DNA from: Martensiomyces pterosporus
Taxonomy: Eukaryota; Kickxellomycota; Kickxellomycetes; Kickxellales; Kickxellaceae
Direction of reading: 5' to 3'
Assembly (NCBI GenBank): GCA_025201845.1
Contig: MU603964.1
Span: 4,067 to 64,569, forward strand
Length of the DNA stretch: 60,503 nt
The position numbers and the translations under genes were made by a program. Under the pieces are notes generated by a model. The model had not been told where the DNA came from. It was given only the letters and a program-made list of their open reading frames with translations, and searched no databases. Shown one piece after another: positions 1-9,936 of this stretch. Position 1 is the first letter of the stretch; each line of letters begins with the position of its first letter.

Positions 1-665
1 CTCCTACGCTTATAAATACCAGTTTTCTCGTGTTCATGTGAAAAAGAGAAAGGTGTTAAGAAGGGAAGTGAAGCTACTGAGGTGCAGCTCGGACATGTTT
101 ATGGATGGCGACTTTCAGCTTGCTAGATCAGAGGGCAGCTGCTGAGGGTCATCAGTTTCAACAATAGCGAACTTGTTTATATATGGCAATCATCAGCCCG
201 CACGATCAGAGGGCGGCCACTGAGAGTTTTCAGTTTCAGCAGCACACGCCTTTGGAGAGCAGGTCCTTTGCTGCCAAAGTAGCCAAGGTCCACAGAGCAG
301 TGTTTGTACTCAGCGCACCACAGGCAGGTGAATGCCACTCACCGTAGAGCAGACCAGTGTGTGGTTACAGCCCGCTTGGAGATCTGGTCTGGTGGAGTCT
401 CTCAGTCCCCGCAAAGACCCGGCACTTGGAGCAGCATGCATCTGGGGAAGCATGGGGGCTGGGGTTGTTTTGAAAGGGGGCGCATATGCTACAGGCTGGA
501 GGCGTCAATCCAAAACAACGGATTCTTTGTTGTAGGCAGAGTGCATGTTTTGGCACAGCTCTTTGGAGCCCCTTGTAGCGTTTCTTTCCCTTTCTTCGTT
601 TGTCGCTCAACACAGCAACCTATTTAGCATACACACATACACACATACAGCAAGAGACAGCGGTA
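1..665. other. Intergenic left edge, no gene supported
   Basis: Short open frames here overlap on both strands and have no recognisable domain or plausible product. The stretch contains an imperfect direct repeat (about 97-250) and is otherwise the upstream region and 5' leader of the coiled-coil gene that starts at 666. A gene truncated by the left edge cannot be excluded. Confidence 0.6.
97..250. repeat. Imperfect direct repeat, two copies about 78 bp apart
   Basis: Both copies begin with GTTTAT (97 and 175), continue with ATGGC, then GATCAGAGGGC followed by a CTGAG and CAGTTTCA block. The order of these blocks is the same in both copies, and the spacing between matching blocks is about 78 bp with scattered substitutions. 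Confidence 0.65.
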
Positions 666-2426
666 ATGACAGCAGCCCCAGGCACAGCGCTACCAGGGAA
701 TGCTGGGGAGCCCGGCGCGGCGCGCATTTACGAGCTGGAGGCAAGGCTGCGGCAAGGCAGCGAGACCAACCTGCGCGTTCAAAAGGAGAAGGAGCGGCTG
801 GAGAGGAAATTCCAGTTTGTGGTTGAAGAGCTGGAGGCTTTACAAAAGTCGCACAACAGATTAGAGGCGCAATTCTTCGAAGCGGAGGCCGACTTGGCGA
901 AGGCGAATTCCAAGCTCGATCGGGCACAGCGAGCAAATGCGGCCTTGGAGTCGAATCTGGAGAGCAAAGCGGCCGCGCTAGAAAGGGAGCGCGAGAGCTG
1001 GCAAAAGAAAGAGGGCGAGCTGAGCTCCGAGCTCGCAGCAGCAAAAAGGAAAGCTACGCTCCAGCGCCGCCAGACTGTGTCGATAGGCTCTCCAAGCAGG
1101 CCAAGCTCGACCGCCTCCGGTCCAGGCCACGGCCACCGCTTGTCGATGTTTGCCCACGACCTGCCAGGCAGCAGCAGCGCTTTTTTGTCTCCTCTAGCCA
1201 ATGCTCGCACTGTGGTGCGTGAGAACGCAGAGTACGCCAGCAGCGCGGGCACATCGGCCTCTGAGGAGTTTAGCCAGCAGCCCAGCGACCAGCAACAGCT
1301 GCGCCAGCTGACACGCAAGCTGAGAGACGCCGAGGTCCGGGCGCTGCGCGCTACGGAGGAGGCTGTCCATGTGCGCCGCGAGCTGGAGCAGTCGAACAGC
1401 GACCTGAGCATATACCAGCGCAAGGCGGAGAGGCTTGAGCACGCCGTGGAGCAGCTCAACGAGCTCAACGAGACGCTGCGCGAGGACAACGAGTCGTACC
1501 AGGTTCTACTGCAGATGGGCACGATGAAGGGCGGGTTCTCCTTCAACAACACGCGCTCTAGCCTCGAGAGCAGAGCCAGCAGCGGGAAGTGGGCAGGCAC
1601 ATCCTCGGACAGCCCTGAGGACACTGGCTACGGACAGGGTGCTGCCAGCCTGGAGTCTGAGGATGAGGCGAGCGCAAGCGCGGGCGCGCCTGCAGAGGCC
1701 GCTGCAGCAGGCGGCATGCAGGGCCTTGATCTGGCCTCGGAGCTTAGTCAAGTGCTCTCGATTGATGGGGGTGAAAAGTCCCGCATCTCGGAGCTTGAGG
1801 ACCAAAACACGCGGCTGAAGGAGGAGCTCCGTAAAACAAAGTACGAGCGGCGGCACCTGGGCGATGAGAACAAGGCGCTGTCGCTGTACGTCAACAAGAT
1901 TCTAGGCCGCATCCTCGCTAGCACCGACGGCCTGGAGGCCGTTCTGTCCAGCGACTATGACTCGTCTGCTGCCAAGCAAAGAGCACACACGTCGTTTGCC
2001 ACGCCGTCCAGACATGCGTCGCAGAGCAGTGGCAGTGCGCGCGGCATGCTCAGCCCTCCACCTCGGGGGCTGCAGCTGCCAGGCAGCAGGAGCAGCGCTC
2101 AGCCAGAGACGGCATTCCCAGAGCGGGGCTCGGGAGACGGAATTACGAGTGTGTTTATACCTCCGACCTCGCCGGTGGCCACTGCGCCTCAGCAGCGGCA
2201 GCAGCCCCCTCAGGCATTCAGCGGGCGCGCGCGCTCGGCGACGCACTCCGCAGGCATGGCGCCGGCACCGCGCCTAAGCAGCCCGCCAGCCAGCACCAGT
2301 GGCGCAGGCGGCGGCAGTGCCTGGTGGAAGCGCATGAGCATTCGTATCGGGAGTGGCTGGAGCGCGCAAGAAGAAGACAGCGGCATGTCCGCCCAGCCAC
2401 CAGCGTCGCCGCAGCTGCCACAGTAG
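666..2426 (+). CDS. Coiled-coil protein, fungal M-protein-repeat type
   Basis: A 586-residue protein rich in long heptad-like stretches: roughly residues 15-130 (ELEARLRQGSE onward), 210-300 and 380-425. Low-complexity Ser/Pro/Ala linkers separate them and fill the C-terminal third. The segment HLGDENKALSLYVNKILGRI and the WWKRMS motif near the C-terminus resemble fungal proteins annotated as M-protein-repeat or cytoskeleton-associated coiled-coil proteins; this match is from memory. The frame is open upstream to 600, but the first ATG is at 666, so that start is used. No enzymatic domain is visible. A scaffold or cytoskeletal role is inference from architecture only. Confidence 0.8.
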   Translation: MTAAPGTALPGNAGEPGAARIYELEARLRQGSETNLRVQKEKERLERKFQFVVEELEALQKSHNRLEAQFFEAEADLAKANSKLDRAQRANAALESNLESKAAALERERESWQKKEGELSSELAAAKRKATLQRRQTVSIGSPSRPSSTASGPGHGHRLSMFAHDLPGSSSAFLSPLANARTVVRENAEYASSAGTSASEEFSQQPSDQQQLRQLTRKLRDAEVRALRATEEAVHVRRELEQSNSDLSIYQRKAERLEHAVEQLNELNETLREDNESYQVLLQMGTMKGGFSFNNTRSSLESRASSGKWAGTSSDSPEDTGYGQGAASLESEDEASASAGAPAEAAAAGGMQGLDLASELSQVLSIDGGEKSRISELEDQNTRLKEELRKTKYERRHLGDENKALSLYVNKILGRILASTDGLEAVLSSDYDSSAAKQRAHTSFATPSRHASQSSGSARGMLSPPPRGLQLPGSRSSAQPETAFPERGSGDGITSVFIPPTSPVATAPQQRQQPPQAFSGRARSATHSAGMAPAPRLSSPPASTSGAGGGSAWWKRMSIRIGSGWSAQEEDSGMSAQPPASPQLPQ

Positions 2427-2657
2427 ACAAGACAGCAGCCAAGCACTGCCGTTGCCGCTTCTACTTTCTAGCTATACATCTGTGTTCAATGCCAGTTCCA
2501 CACACTCCTGCTGCGTGCGATGGCCATGCCGGGATGAGTGCGAATAATGCAATTTGGTGTTTACTTTAGCAAAGGGCATCAGGAGACAGAAAGGGGGGGA
2601 AAACCAGATATATGGGGGGAGTGGGCGGGGGCCCGGGCAGCGCAGGCGGGAGCAGGC

Positions 2658-3815
2658 TTAGAACTTGAGAGCCTTGGGCTTCTCCCAGGTGAAGATGTCG
2701 CGGCCAAAGTGGCCGTAGCACGCGGTCTTGCGGTAGATGGGCTGGAAGAGATCGAGCTCCTTGGCAATGGCTCCAGGGCGGAGGTCAAAGTTGTTGCGGA
2801 TGATCTCGACAAGCTCCTTGTCGCTCTTGGAGCTGGTGCCGTAGGTGTCGACGTAGACGGACAGGGGCTCGGCAACGCCGATGGCGTACGAGAACTGGAC
2901 AGTCACGCGGCGAGCAAGCTTGGCGGCGACAAGGGACTTTGCGACGTAGCGAGCGGCGTAGGCAGCCGAGCGATCGACCTTGGTGTAGTCCTTGCCACTG
3001 AAGCAGCCTCCGCCGTGGTGGCCGCCGCCGTAGGTGTCGACGATGATCTTGCGGCCAGTGAGACCGGCGTCGCCCTGAGGACCACCAATGATGAAGCGGC
3101 CAGAGGGCTGGAGGTGGTAGATGGTGCGGTCGTCAAGGAGGTTGGCGGGGATGACGCTGTTGATGACCTTCTCGCGGAGCTCGCGGCGGAGGGTGTCGTT
3201 GTCGACCTCGGGGGCGTGCTGGACGGAGACGACAACAGTGTCGACGCGGACAGGGATGAGGGCGCCGCCCTCCTTGCGGTACTCGATGGTGACCTGGGTC
3301 TTCGAGTCGGGACGGAGCCAGGAGAGCTCGCCGGAGCGGCGGAGATCGGCCATGCGCTGGTTGAGCTTGTGGGAGAGAACAAGGGTGATGGGCATGTACT
3401 CGGGGGTCTCGTCGGACGCGTAGCCAAACATGATGCCCTGGTCGCCAGCACCGACGTTCTCGAGGGCATCGCCGTTCTGGACGAGACCCTGGTAGATGTC
3501 GGGCGACTGCTGCTCAATGGCAACGAGCACGTTGCAGGTCTTGTAGTCGAAGCCCTTGTCGGAGCTGTCGTAGCCAATCTCCTTGATGGTGTTGCGGATG
3601 ATCTTCTGGTAGTCCAGCGTGGCCTTGGTGGTGATTTCACCAAAGACCATGATCATGCCGGTCTTGGCGGCAGTCTCGCAAGCAACCTTGGAGTAGGGGT
3701 CCTGCTCGAGGCAGGCATCGAGAATGGCGTCGGAAATCTGGTCGCAGATCTTGTCGGGGTGGCCCTCGCCGACAGACTCGGATGTGAAAAGGAAGGTTTC
3801 GCCGTCAGAGCTCAT
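2658..3815 (-). CDS. SAM1: S-adenosylmethionine synthetase
   Basis: Makes S-adenosylmethionine from methionine and ATP in the cytosol, supplying methyl groups and polyamine precursors. The 385-residue length is typical of the family. Visible motifs are the N-terminal [14 protein letters not shown] (His19 region), the ATP-binding [12 protein letters not shown] near residue 122, and GGGCFSGKD near 268-276 followed by [17 protein letters not shown]. The start at 3815 gives the family-typical N-terminus ([14 protein letters not shown]). The frame stays open upstream to 3995, but that extension is not conserved and overlaps the promoter. Compared with yeast and bacterial enzymes as I remember them, the loop just before GGGCFSGKD appears one residue short (YGGGHHGGG), and Cys replaces the usual Ala; Cys is tolerated in the family signature. 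Intronless and probably highly expressed. Confidence 0.97.
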   Translation of the reverse strand: MSSDGETFLFTSESVGEGHPDKICDQISDAILDACLEQDPYSKVACETAAKTGMIMVFGEITTKATLDYQKIIRNTIKEIGYDSSDKGFDYKTCNVLVAIEQQSPDIYQGLVQNGDALENVGAGDQGIMFGYASDETPEYMPITLVLSHKLNQRMADLRRSGELSWLRPDSKTQVTIEYRKEGGALIPVRVDTVVVSVQHAPEVDNDTLRRELREKVINSVIPANLLDDRTIYHLQPSGRFIIGGPQGDAGLTGRKIIVDTYGGGHHGGGCFSGKDYTKVDRSAAYAARYVAKSLVAAKLARRVTVQFSYAIGVAEPLSVYVDTYGTSSKSDKELVEIIRNNFDLRPGAIAKELDLFQPIYRKTACYGHFGRDIFTWEKPKALKF

Positions 3816-3973
3816 GTTATGAAGAGTGTGGTGGTGCAGGGGCTGACACGAGTGAAAACCAGAACAAAGTGTGGAAATTGAAAGGAAGAGAGAAGAGAAG
3901 AGGAGAGAATGAAACCTTGCAAGGTGGTAAAAGTAGCTGCCAACTGCGCTGGTGCCTGGGCAGCTGCCACTCC

Positions 3974-3980
3974 CTTTATA
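3974..3980 (-). promoter_or_regulatory. TATA box of the SAM synthetase gene
   Basis: TATAAAG on the minus strand, about 160 nt upstream of the ATG at 3815. The spacing matches other genes in this window. Confidence 0.6.
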
Positions 3981-5369
3981 CCCGGCACCATTCACAGCAC
4001 AGCCTCCAGCATAAAAAATTTTCTGTCCTCTGTCGCGCTCGGGGGAGTTTTTTTATTGCTCTGTTCCTTCTGTTTTTTCCCTTCAGCTGCTGTCCCCAAC
4101 AAACGGCTTGTCTAATAGCCTCTCTGTGCAAGTGTGTGAGATAACGCCACGAGCAGCCAACAGCAGCCAATCACCCGCATTGCGAAATTGAAAGGTACCA
4201 GGACTCCCCAAAAGGGAAACAGCGGTGTGTGAGCATCACAGCCTCCTGCCCGTCGCTCAGGAACAACCAATCCCTGCCACCCGCACACTGCTATCATTTG
4301 TCATCCTTGCGTGCTGCTTGCTGCCAAGCCATGCGTGGTGCGCGATGGGGTCGGGTGCCATTCACACCAGGAGCGCAGCGAGGGAGCTGGCCAGCTGGCT
4401 GTTACTACCTCACAGCCAGGCTACCGCATCCCCGCCCCACCTGCCTGCGCACACCACGCGCCCGCACGCTTGCCGTGCACATGTCAGTGCTGCAACAATC
4501 ACGGCTGTGAGCTCGCTGCGTCCACCCGCTTTGGCACCTGCGCACAGCCCTTGGCTCGAACCCCCTGCTGTTATGATTTTCGGCCCTGGTAGCGGCGCTA
4601 CGGCAATCCCCTCGCATGAAGACACAGCCTTCCACGACGCTCCATCGAATGTGCGGATGTGCGGATGTGGGAAAAGCGGGCCTTGCACCAGTTAGGAAGG
4701 CAGCCAGTAGCTGGCCGCTCAACGAAAAAGGCCCGAGTTGGCGGGGATTTGCGGCTCCGCGACTTGATTCGGCTCGTTCGGTGTGATCGAATTTGTGCGC
4801 TGGCGAGCTCGGCCTGCTCAGGCTTGGGCTGGGCTCGCCAGGCAGACTTGCAGCGGCCATGCCACACTGCCCAGCCGCGGCAGCATGCCAGCAATGCACG
4901 GCTGCGCCAATAGTCGTGGTGACGGCGCATGGCACCATGCCAGGGGAGCTGGTGACTAGCAGGCGCTGTGCAAGGCGGCAAAAAAGGCGTCAGGAGATTG
5001 AAATTGCAGTCCTTTTTTTTTTTGCCTCAACAGCGCTAGCGCATCTGATATGGCCGGCGGAAAGGCTGCCCTCGCAGCTGGCTTCTGGGCGTGCTGGCCA
5101 GTAGGCTCGCGTGGACGGGCGGGGCGCTTTTCCAAAGGAAACAAAAGTGTTCGGCCCATGCTGCCAATCTGTGGCACGCTGCCTGCGCGCTGCCATTAGC
5201 CTAGCAATACACCTGCCATCTTGTATTTAGGCTGCTCCAGCAAATCCCCCTTGCACAGCTGTAAGCAAGGCCCAGAGAAGCGCTCTCTGCTCCGTTCTTT
5301 TCCTCTGCACGCGCCCTTCTCCATTGGCCCTCCTCTTTTCCGCCCTCACCTCTGCGCACTCCTACACAC
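3981..5369. other. Intergenic region, divergent promoters
   Basis: About 1.4 kb between the SAM synthetase promoter and the sugar transporter start. Open frames here are short, lie in conflicting frames and are low-complexity, with no domain. Nothing beyond upstream regulatory DNA is supported; a T-run lies near 5012-5022. Confidence 0.55.
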
Positions 5370-7097
5370 ATGCCCGCAAGGGGAGCAGATCCAAGCAACG
5401 CAGCTATGAAGCAAAAAGCTGGCAATGGCACCGCCGCCCAGCCTGCCGCCATGCCCACACGCGACACTGCGCATGCCGTGGCAGCGCCGCCTCCTCAGTC
5501 CACGTCGAGCGGCTCGCAGACCGGCACAAGCCCAAGAATAAGCACCACTGCTGCCTCTGCTGGCGACGTCGACGACCGGAAGATGGAGCGCAGCACGACA
5601 CAGAGCGGGGCGCAGGAAACCGTCGCGATGGATTCGCGCTGCACGCGCTTGAACCGATCTCTACTGCTCTGCGCGTCGATCGCTGCACTGTCGTCCATAA
5701 ACTACGGCTGGGTCATTGGCAGCGTCAACATCCCAAGTCTTGTCATTCAAGAGTGCTCAGGCGGGCCAGAGACATGGAGAGATGGGTTTCCTAGCTGCAT
5801 CCCCATGAGCAGCACACTCTGGGGTCTTGTGGTGGGCTTTACGCCGCTCGGAGCATGGGCGGGCTCGTTTTTCTCGGGTGTCTTTGCAGATAGGTTTGGC
5901 CGCAAGACAACGCTCATTCTCAACAACGTGTTCTTTGTGGCCGGGGCCCTGCTCGCCTGCACTTCCACATCGATTGCTCAGCTGGCAGCGGGCCGGTTTG
6001 TTTCGGGAATCGGCTGTGGCGTTGCCTCCAACATTGTCTCGACGTACAATAGCGAGGCTGCCACCGTTAGATCAAGAGGGCTGCTTGGCGGGTTCCAGCA
6101 GCTCATGATCCTTGTCGGCCTCTTCCTGTCGCAGGTAACCGCCATTGGCCTGTCAAACGCCCCTCTATGGCGCATTTTGTTCTCCATCAGCGCGGCGATC
6201 GCCATAATGCAGACGGCCCTGCTGCTGCTGCTAGTGCCTGAATCGCCAAAGTTTCTTGCCACAAAGCAGAAGCTCGACGAGTCACGCAAGGCGCTCCAGC
6301 GACTACGCGCAGACATGGACATATCACTTGAGTTTGACGACTTGGTCGAGACTGTCGAAGCGAGCAAGCGCAGCGCTGCTGCAGCAAAGCCATCGCTGTG
6401 GGACCTGCTCTCAGGCAACACGCCGACGGATCTCCGGCACCTGGTGTACAGCGTCTTGTTTCTGATGCTGTCGCAGCAATGGAGCGGCGCAAAGGGCGTC
6501 ATGTTCTACTCTACCGAGATCTTAAGCCACACGTTCCATTTGAGCTCGCGCGAGATTGAGCACATCCCAAGCATCGCGCAGCTGCTCACAATTGGCATTG
6601 GGGCTGTTGGAGCGATCGCTGTTGTCATTGGAATGAACATCTTGGACCGCATGGGCAGGCGCACAGTCCTGATCACCAGCTCGCTCTGCACATGTCTGTC
6701 GGCGGCTCTGATTGTTGTCGGAAGCAAGCTTGACCTCGGGCCATTGGTTGCCGTGGCAATGTACATCTTCAACCTAGTGTTCCAAAGCGGCGCAGGATTT
6801 ATACCGTATCTATCCGCCTCGGAGCTCCTCCCCTACTACGCGCTTGGCAGCATCAGCGGCCTTGCCGCATCAGTCAACTGCCTGGTGCTGTTTGTCGTGA
6901 GCTTCCTCTTCCCCATCCTCGACAAGGCCCTGGGGCCATATCTGTTCGTGCCCTTCGCTGCCACAAACTTCATCACGCTTCTTTTCGCGTGTCTCTTCAT
7001 GCCTGAGGCCAAGGGCAAATCGACGTCTGAAGTCGTAGAAGAATACCAAGGCCCCATCCGTTTTGTCGGCACGGCGTTTTGGAGGAAAAGGCGATAG
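5370..7097 (+). CDS. Major facilitator superfamily sugar transporter
   Basis: A 575-residue membrane transporter of the GLUT/SLC2-like sugar porter family. After a 90-residue Ser/Thr/Ala-rich cytosolic N-terminus come two six-helix halves. Family motifs are in order: FADRFGRKTT between helices 2 and 3, GRFVSGIGCG in helix 4, PESPKFL after helix 6, LDRMGRRTV in the second half, PYLSASELLP around helix 10, and a C-terminal PEAKGKSTSEV (the PETKGK motif). The start at 5370 is an ATG; a second in-frame ATG at 5406 is possible. The GIGCG/QQLMI style resembles animal GLUTs and yeast vacuolar sugar carriers more than hexose transporters of the Hxt type. Substrate and membrane cannot be told from sequence. 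Confidence 0.93.
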   Translation: MPARGADPSNAAMKQKAGNGTAAQPAAMPTRDTAHAVAAPPPQSTSSGSQTGTSPRISTTAASAGDVDDRKMERSTTQSGAQETVAMDSRCTRLNRSLLLCASIAALSSINYGWVIGSVNIPSLVIQECSGGPETWRDGFPSCIPMSSTLWGLVVGFTPLGAWAGSFFSGVFADRFGRKTTLILNNVFFVAGALLACTSTSIAQLAAGRFVSGIGCGVASNIVSTYNSEAATVRSRGLLGGFQQLMILVGLFLSQVTAIGLSNAPLWRILFSISAAIAIMQTALLLLLVPESPKFLATKQKLDESRKALQRLRADMDISLEFDDLVETVEASKRSAAAAKPSLWDLLSGNTPTDLRHLVYSVLFLMLSQQWSGAKGVMFYSTEILSHTFHLSSREIEHIPSIAQLLTIGIGAVGAIAVVIGMNILDRMGRRTVLITSSLCTCLSAALIVVGSKLDLGPLVAVAMYIFNLVFQSGAGFIPYLSASELLPYYALGSISGLAASVNCLVLFVVSFLFPILDKALGPYLFVPFAATNFITLLFACLFMPEAKGKSTSEVVEEYQGPIRFVGTAFWRKRR

Positions 7098-7513
7098 GCA
7101 ACCGCAGCAAGGTAGATGGCGCATTCCATCTACTTTGCGTCCAGGCATGCATACATACGCTGCTTTCCCCGACCGTGCATATCTGCCACTTTGTCCAGCT
7201 CGCATCTACATGTACTTTACCATTAGCAGTTCTTGCACAGCCACCTGTCGTTGTTGCATCTGGTAATTTAAAGCGTTGTTTAATGAAAGCGTATGCTGCG
7301 CCAGGTAGCACTCCATTGTGGAGGGGTTTTCCTTGGCGTGCCCCGAACCGAGTAGACTAGAAACCGTAAGAGGAAAAGGGGGAGGACACGTATCTATGGC
7401 GTATCTCCATTAAAACGAAGAGTGACAGAAAAGTAGGGAGGAGGGGCTTCTTGAGCTGCGTGTGAGCAAGGGCCCGGCGGTACCGTGCATGGTCCTGCAC
7501 GCCAGCAGCACGT
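7098..7513. other. Convergent 3' intergenic region
   Basis: About 416 bp between the 3' ends of the sugar transporter (plus) and the small secreted protein gene (minus). I see only presumed 3' untranslated sequence. Confidence 0.6.
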
Positions 7514-8094
7514 CTAGAGGTACGAGGCAATAAAGAAAGTGCCAAGAAGAGCAGCAGCACCCATTCCAAGTCCGCCAAAGGCAGAGGATGCGCTGTTGGT
7601 CTTTGTGACGGTGACGGTGGGCTCTGCGGAACCAGCGTTCTGGACAACGCTCGACGGAGCAGCGATGATTGCTACAGTAGTTTCAGAAAGACCACATGCA
7701 AATCAAATGCAATACCAATGGCAGTTTGTGGTTAGCGCTGTACATTGCAAGTACTGGAGCAGCCCTTGCTCAGCGTAGCCACCTGCGCATTTATCCAAAA
7801 GCACTATTTGCACTTACGGGCTGGAGCAATAATGTTGGGAGCAGTGACTGTAACATAGGCCTTGTCGTGCTCAGCAGCGACACCAGAGGGTGCAGCAGGT
7901 GCAGCAGGTGCAGCAGCAGGTGCAGCAGCAGGTGCAGCAGCAGGTGCAGCAACAGGCATCGCAGGCATCGCAGGCATCGCAGGCATCGCAGGCATGGCGG
8001 CACCAGATCCGGGCCCAGCGGCAGCGACCTTGACGACCTCAGCAGAGGCAACGGCAGTGAGAGCTAGGGTAGCAGAGATCTTGGTAGCAATCAT
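7514..8094 (-). CDS. Small secreted Ala/Pro/Met-rich protein, probably GPI-anchored (two exons)
   Basis: Two exons on the minus strand: 8094-7818 and 7671-7514, with a 146-nt intron 7817-7672 (donor GTAAGT, acceptor TGTAG). Joined, they encode 144 residues. An N-terminal signal peptide (MIATKISATLALTAVASA) is followed by a tetrapeptide- and tripeptide-repeat region (MPA repeats, AAAP repeats), a TVTVT-type Thr/Val segment and a hydrophobic C-terminal tail ending IASYL. This is the layout of a GPI-anchored wall protein. The Thr/Val segment and tail match the neighbouring gene at 9554-9781, so the two look like diverged paralogues. The repeat region is encoded by 12-bp and 9-bp tandem DNA repeats and is likely to vary in length. 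Function is unknown. Confidence 0.8.
7955..7999. repeat. 9-bp tandem repeat inside the secreted-protein gene
   Basis: Four perfect GGCATCGCA units from 7955 to 7990 plus one degenerate unit. On the minus strand they encode the Met-Pro-Ala repeats. A GCAGCAGCAGGT-type 12-bp array lies immediately to the left (about 7905-7950). Confidence 0.85.
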
Positions 8095-8256
8095 TTCCAG
8101 TTGTGGCAGCTCTAGCGGCAGTGGTGTTGGGAGAAGAGAGAGGAGAGGGGGAGGTAGTGCGGGCTGAGGATACAGGCGAGCGATGAGCCAGGGTATTTGA
8201 GTTGGGAAAGACGGCGTTTTAGATGTGAAAATGCTGATGACCAAAGCAAGCATACT

Positions 8257-8263
8257 TTTTATA
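8257..8263 (-). promoter_or_regulatory. TATA box of the secreted-protein gene at 7514-8094
   Basis: TATAAAA on the minus strand, about 165 nt upstream of the ATG at 8094. Confidence 0.6.
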
Positions 8264-8683
8264 CCTCGGACAACAGCGACACACTCACATTTGGCGGCGA
8301 TTGCTGCTGCTGCATCGCAGCACTGCTCTCTATAGCTAGTTTCGCTTTAGCACCCACTCAGCAAATAATTGGCGCCTGCTCTGGCCTGCATTCTGCCCAC
8401 CTCGAGTATTAAGGCAGCAGAAGCGTTCTAGTCTACAGATATTAACACCACAACCTCCCCCAAAATGCCACGAATTAAGATATTGCTACTATTCAAAACA
8501 TGATTTATGGACTCTTAGGTCTTCCAGCACATGTCTGCGCTGTATTGCATCTAATATATGAAACTCGATTGCAATGCTGCCTTGGCAAGAGGTCTAGACC
8601 TCTGGAGACGCTGCATATCGCGCTGTTATCCCTTGTATTACTTGGGCATTTTGAATGCGAGCACAGGAGAATATGCAATACTA
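8264..8683. other. Intergenic region, nothing recognised
   Basis: About 420 bp upstream of the TATA element at 8257, AT-richer than the coding DNA. No supported gene. Confidence 0.5.
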
Positions 8684-8974
8684 TCAAGATCTAGAAAGCG
8701 CATAGGCGGCGCAAGTTGCAGTAATAGCCAAAGCGACAGTGACCTCTTGGACTGTGATTTCGTCCTTGTCCCAATATGCGCCGAGTCTTTTTGCTAGCCG
8801 AGGAACCGACCCACTTGCACTGCATGGCACTCCGGCATGGCCCTCTCCTGCTCGTACTCCTGCGCTGTTGTTGCACTGCCTGGCAGCGGCACTTGCACAC
8901 AACCCATCTAAAACAAGTACCATAGCAGCAAGAGTGGCAGAAGCTTTCCATGAAACACAGGGGTGCATTTGCAT
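8684..8974 (-). pseudogene. Possible degenerate member of the small secreted-protein family
   Basis: A 96-residue minus-strand frame with a signal-peptide-like N-terminus (WKASATLAAMVLVLDGLCA) and a hydrophobic C-terminus (EVTVALAITATCAAYALS) preceded by EITVQ. Both ends resemble the flanking secreted proteins: KISATLAL in one, and TVTVT plus a hydrophobic tail in both. An ATG at 8951 lies just before this signal sequence but is one base out of frame. The ancestral start may therefore have been lost by a single-base insertion, with the frame now opened by upstream ATGs at 8974 and 8968. The middle part has no counterpart. It could instead be an intact, fast-diverging paralogue or a chance frame. 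Confidence 0.35.
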
Positions 8975-9553
8975 TGCTAAAGCACGTCAGCAGCGCGTAG
9001 AATACACACGCTATAAACCCTAAGAGAGCCCGGCAGACTGCAAGGGTGTAAGTGTGCTTGGCAAGGGTCAAGAGAAAGAGGCGTGCTAATCTCACACAGC
9101 CTGGCCGAGAGAGGAGGAGGAGGAGGAGGAGGAGGAAGAGCTGAGTCAAGAAGCAGAAGGGGGAGGGTTTTCATTATTAAAAAAAGGCACACCTGGGGAA
9201 GACCAGCAGATAGTGTAGGAGCTAGGTGAGAAATCTAGGGCGAAAATGAGAGTAGAAAGTGTGTTTGGTGCAGTAGCACCCATTTCTCCTACCTGGCTAC
9301 ATCTACCGAGAAGCGGCGGTAGTATGCTGCAAGCCAGATTCTCACGGCGTCCACACGCACGCATGCCTCTTGCTCAGCGATGTGTCGATTTTTGCCAACA
9401 ACATGGCAGATATTGCTGGGTAGCCGGATATATTTTTACCACAAAGCGTTTCAAAATAATATTTGTTTTCTGTATCACAACAGCAGATGAAGGTGCTATA
9501 GTTTGAGGTAGAGAGAAAAGCAAGCTGAGCAGCGCATCAATGGCGATGCGCGC
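8975..9553. other. Intergenic region with a GGA microsatellite
   Basis: A GGA-triplet run lies at about 9111-9136. No supported gene. The open frames in this stretch are translations of the microsatellite and AT-rich DNA. Confidence 0.5.
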
Positions 9554-9781
9554 TCACATGTACGAGGCAAAGGCGATGGCGCCGGCAAGGGCAGCAGCAG
9601 CAAGCGAGACCTGGTTAGCAGTGGCGCCGTTGCGGTTGATAGTGGTGGTGACGGTGACGGTGCGGAGCTCAGGCGAGTTTGGAATGGCCTTGGCCTTGAC
9701 AGCTGGCGTGGACTCGGGTTCAGCTGCAAGAGTGGACCCAGCGAGGGCAAGGACGAACGAGGCAATGGCAGCGGTCTGCAT
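9554..9781 (-). CDS. Small secreted protein with hydrophobic tail, probably GPI-anchored
   Basis: A single-exon 75-residue protein. Signal peptide MQTAAIASFVLALAGSTLAA, a short Thr/Val segment (LRTVTVTTTINRNGA), then a hydrophobic C-terminus ending AFASYM. Apart from its length this is the same plan as the product of 7514-8094 (TVTVT, hydrophobic tail, IASYL). Mature sequence after processing would be very short, about 35 residues, so it may act as a peptide displayed on the wall or membrane. That role is inference. A TATA element sits 150 nt upstream and a hexamer repeat lies in the presumed leader. Confidence 0.72.
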   Translation of the reverse strand: MQTAAIASFVLALAGSTLAAEPESTPAVKAKAIPNSPELRTVTVTTTINRNGATANQVSLAAAALAGAIAFASYM

Positions 9782-9845
9782 GGCTACTATTAGGGTGGTG
9801 TAGGAGCAAAAGAAGGGCTGTGCTTATGCTGTGCTTATACGGTAC

Positions 9846-9894
9846 GGGTGCGAGTGCGGGTGCGGGTGCGGGTGCGGGTGCGAGTGCGAGTGCG
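9846..9894. repeat. Hexamer tandem repeat in the presumed 5' leader
   Basis: About eight GGGTGC or GAGTGC hexamers lie between the ATG at 9781 and the TATA element at 9929-9936 of the small secreted-protein gene. Confidence 0.8.
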
Positions 9895-9928
9895 TGGTGG
9901 GAGGGCAGAAGGGGTAAAGAGCAGTCTT

Positions 9929-9936
9929 CTTATATA
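9929..9936 (-). promoter_or_regulatory. TATA box of the gene at 9554-9781
   Basis: TATATAAG on the minus strand, about 150 nt upstream of the start codon. Confidence 0.6.

Noticed and set aside
2538..3881. 447-codon open frame antisense to SAM synthetase
   Set aside because: Shadow of the conserved enzyme gene; composition is Val/Asp/Leu/Gly-biased without any motif.
4540..4575. Sequence resembling a tRNA T-loop (GGTTCGAGCC on the minus strand)
   Set aside because: The flanking bases do not form a five-pair T stem and no acceptor or anticodon arm could be found.
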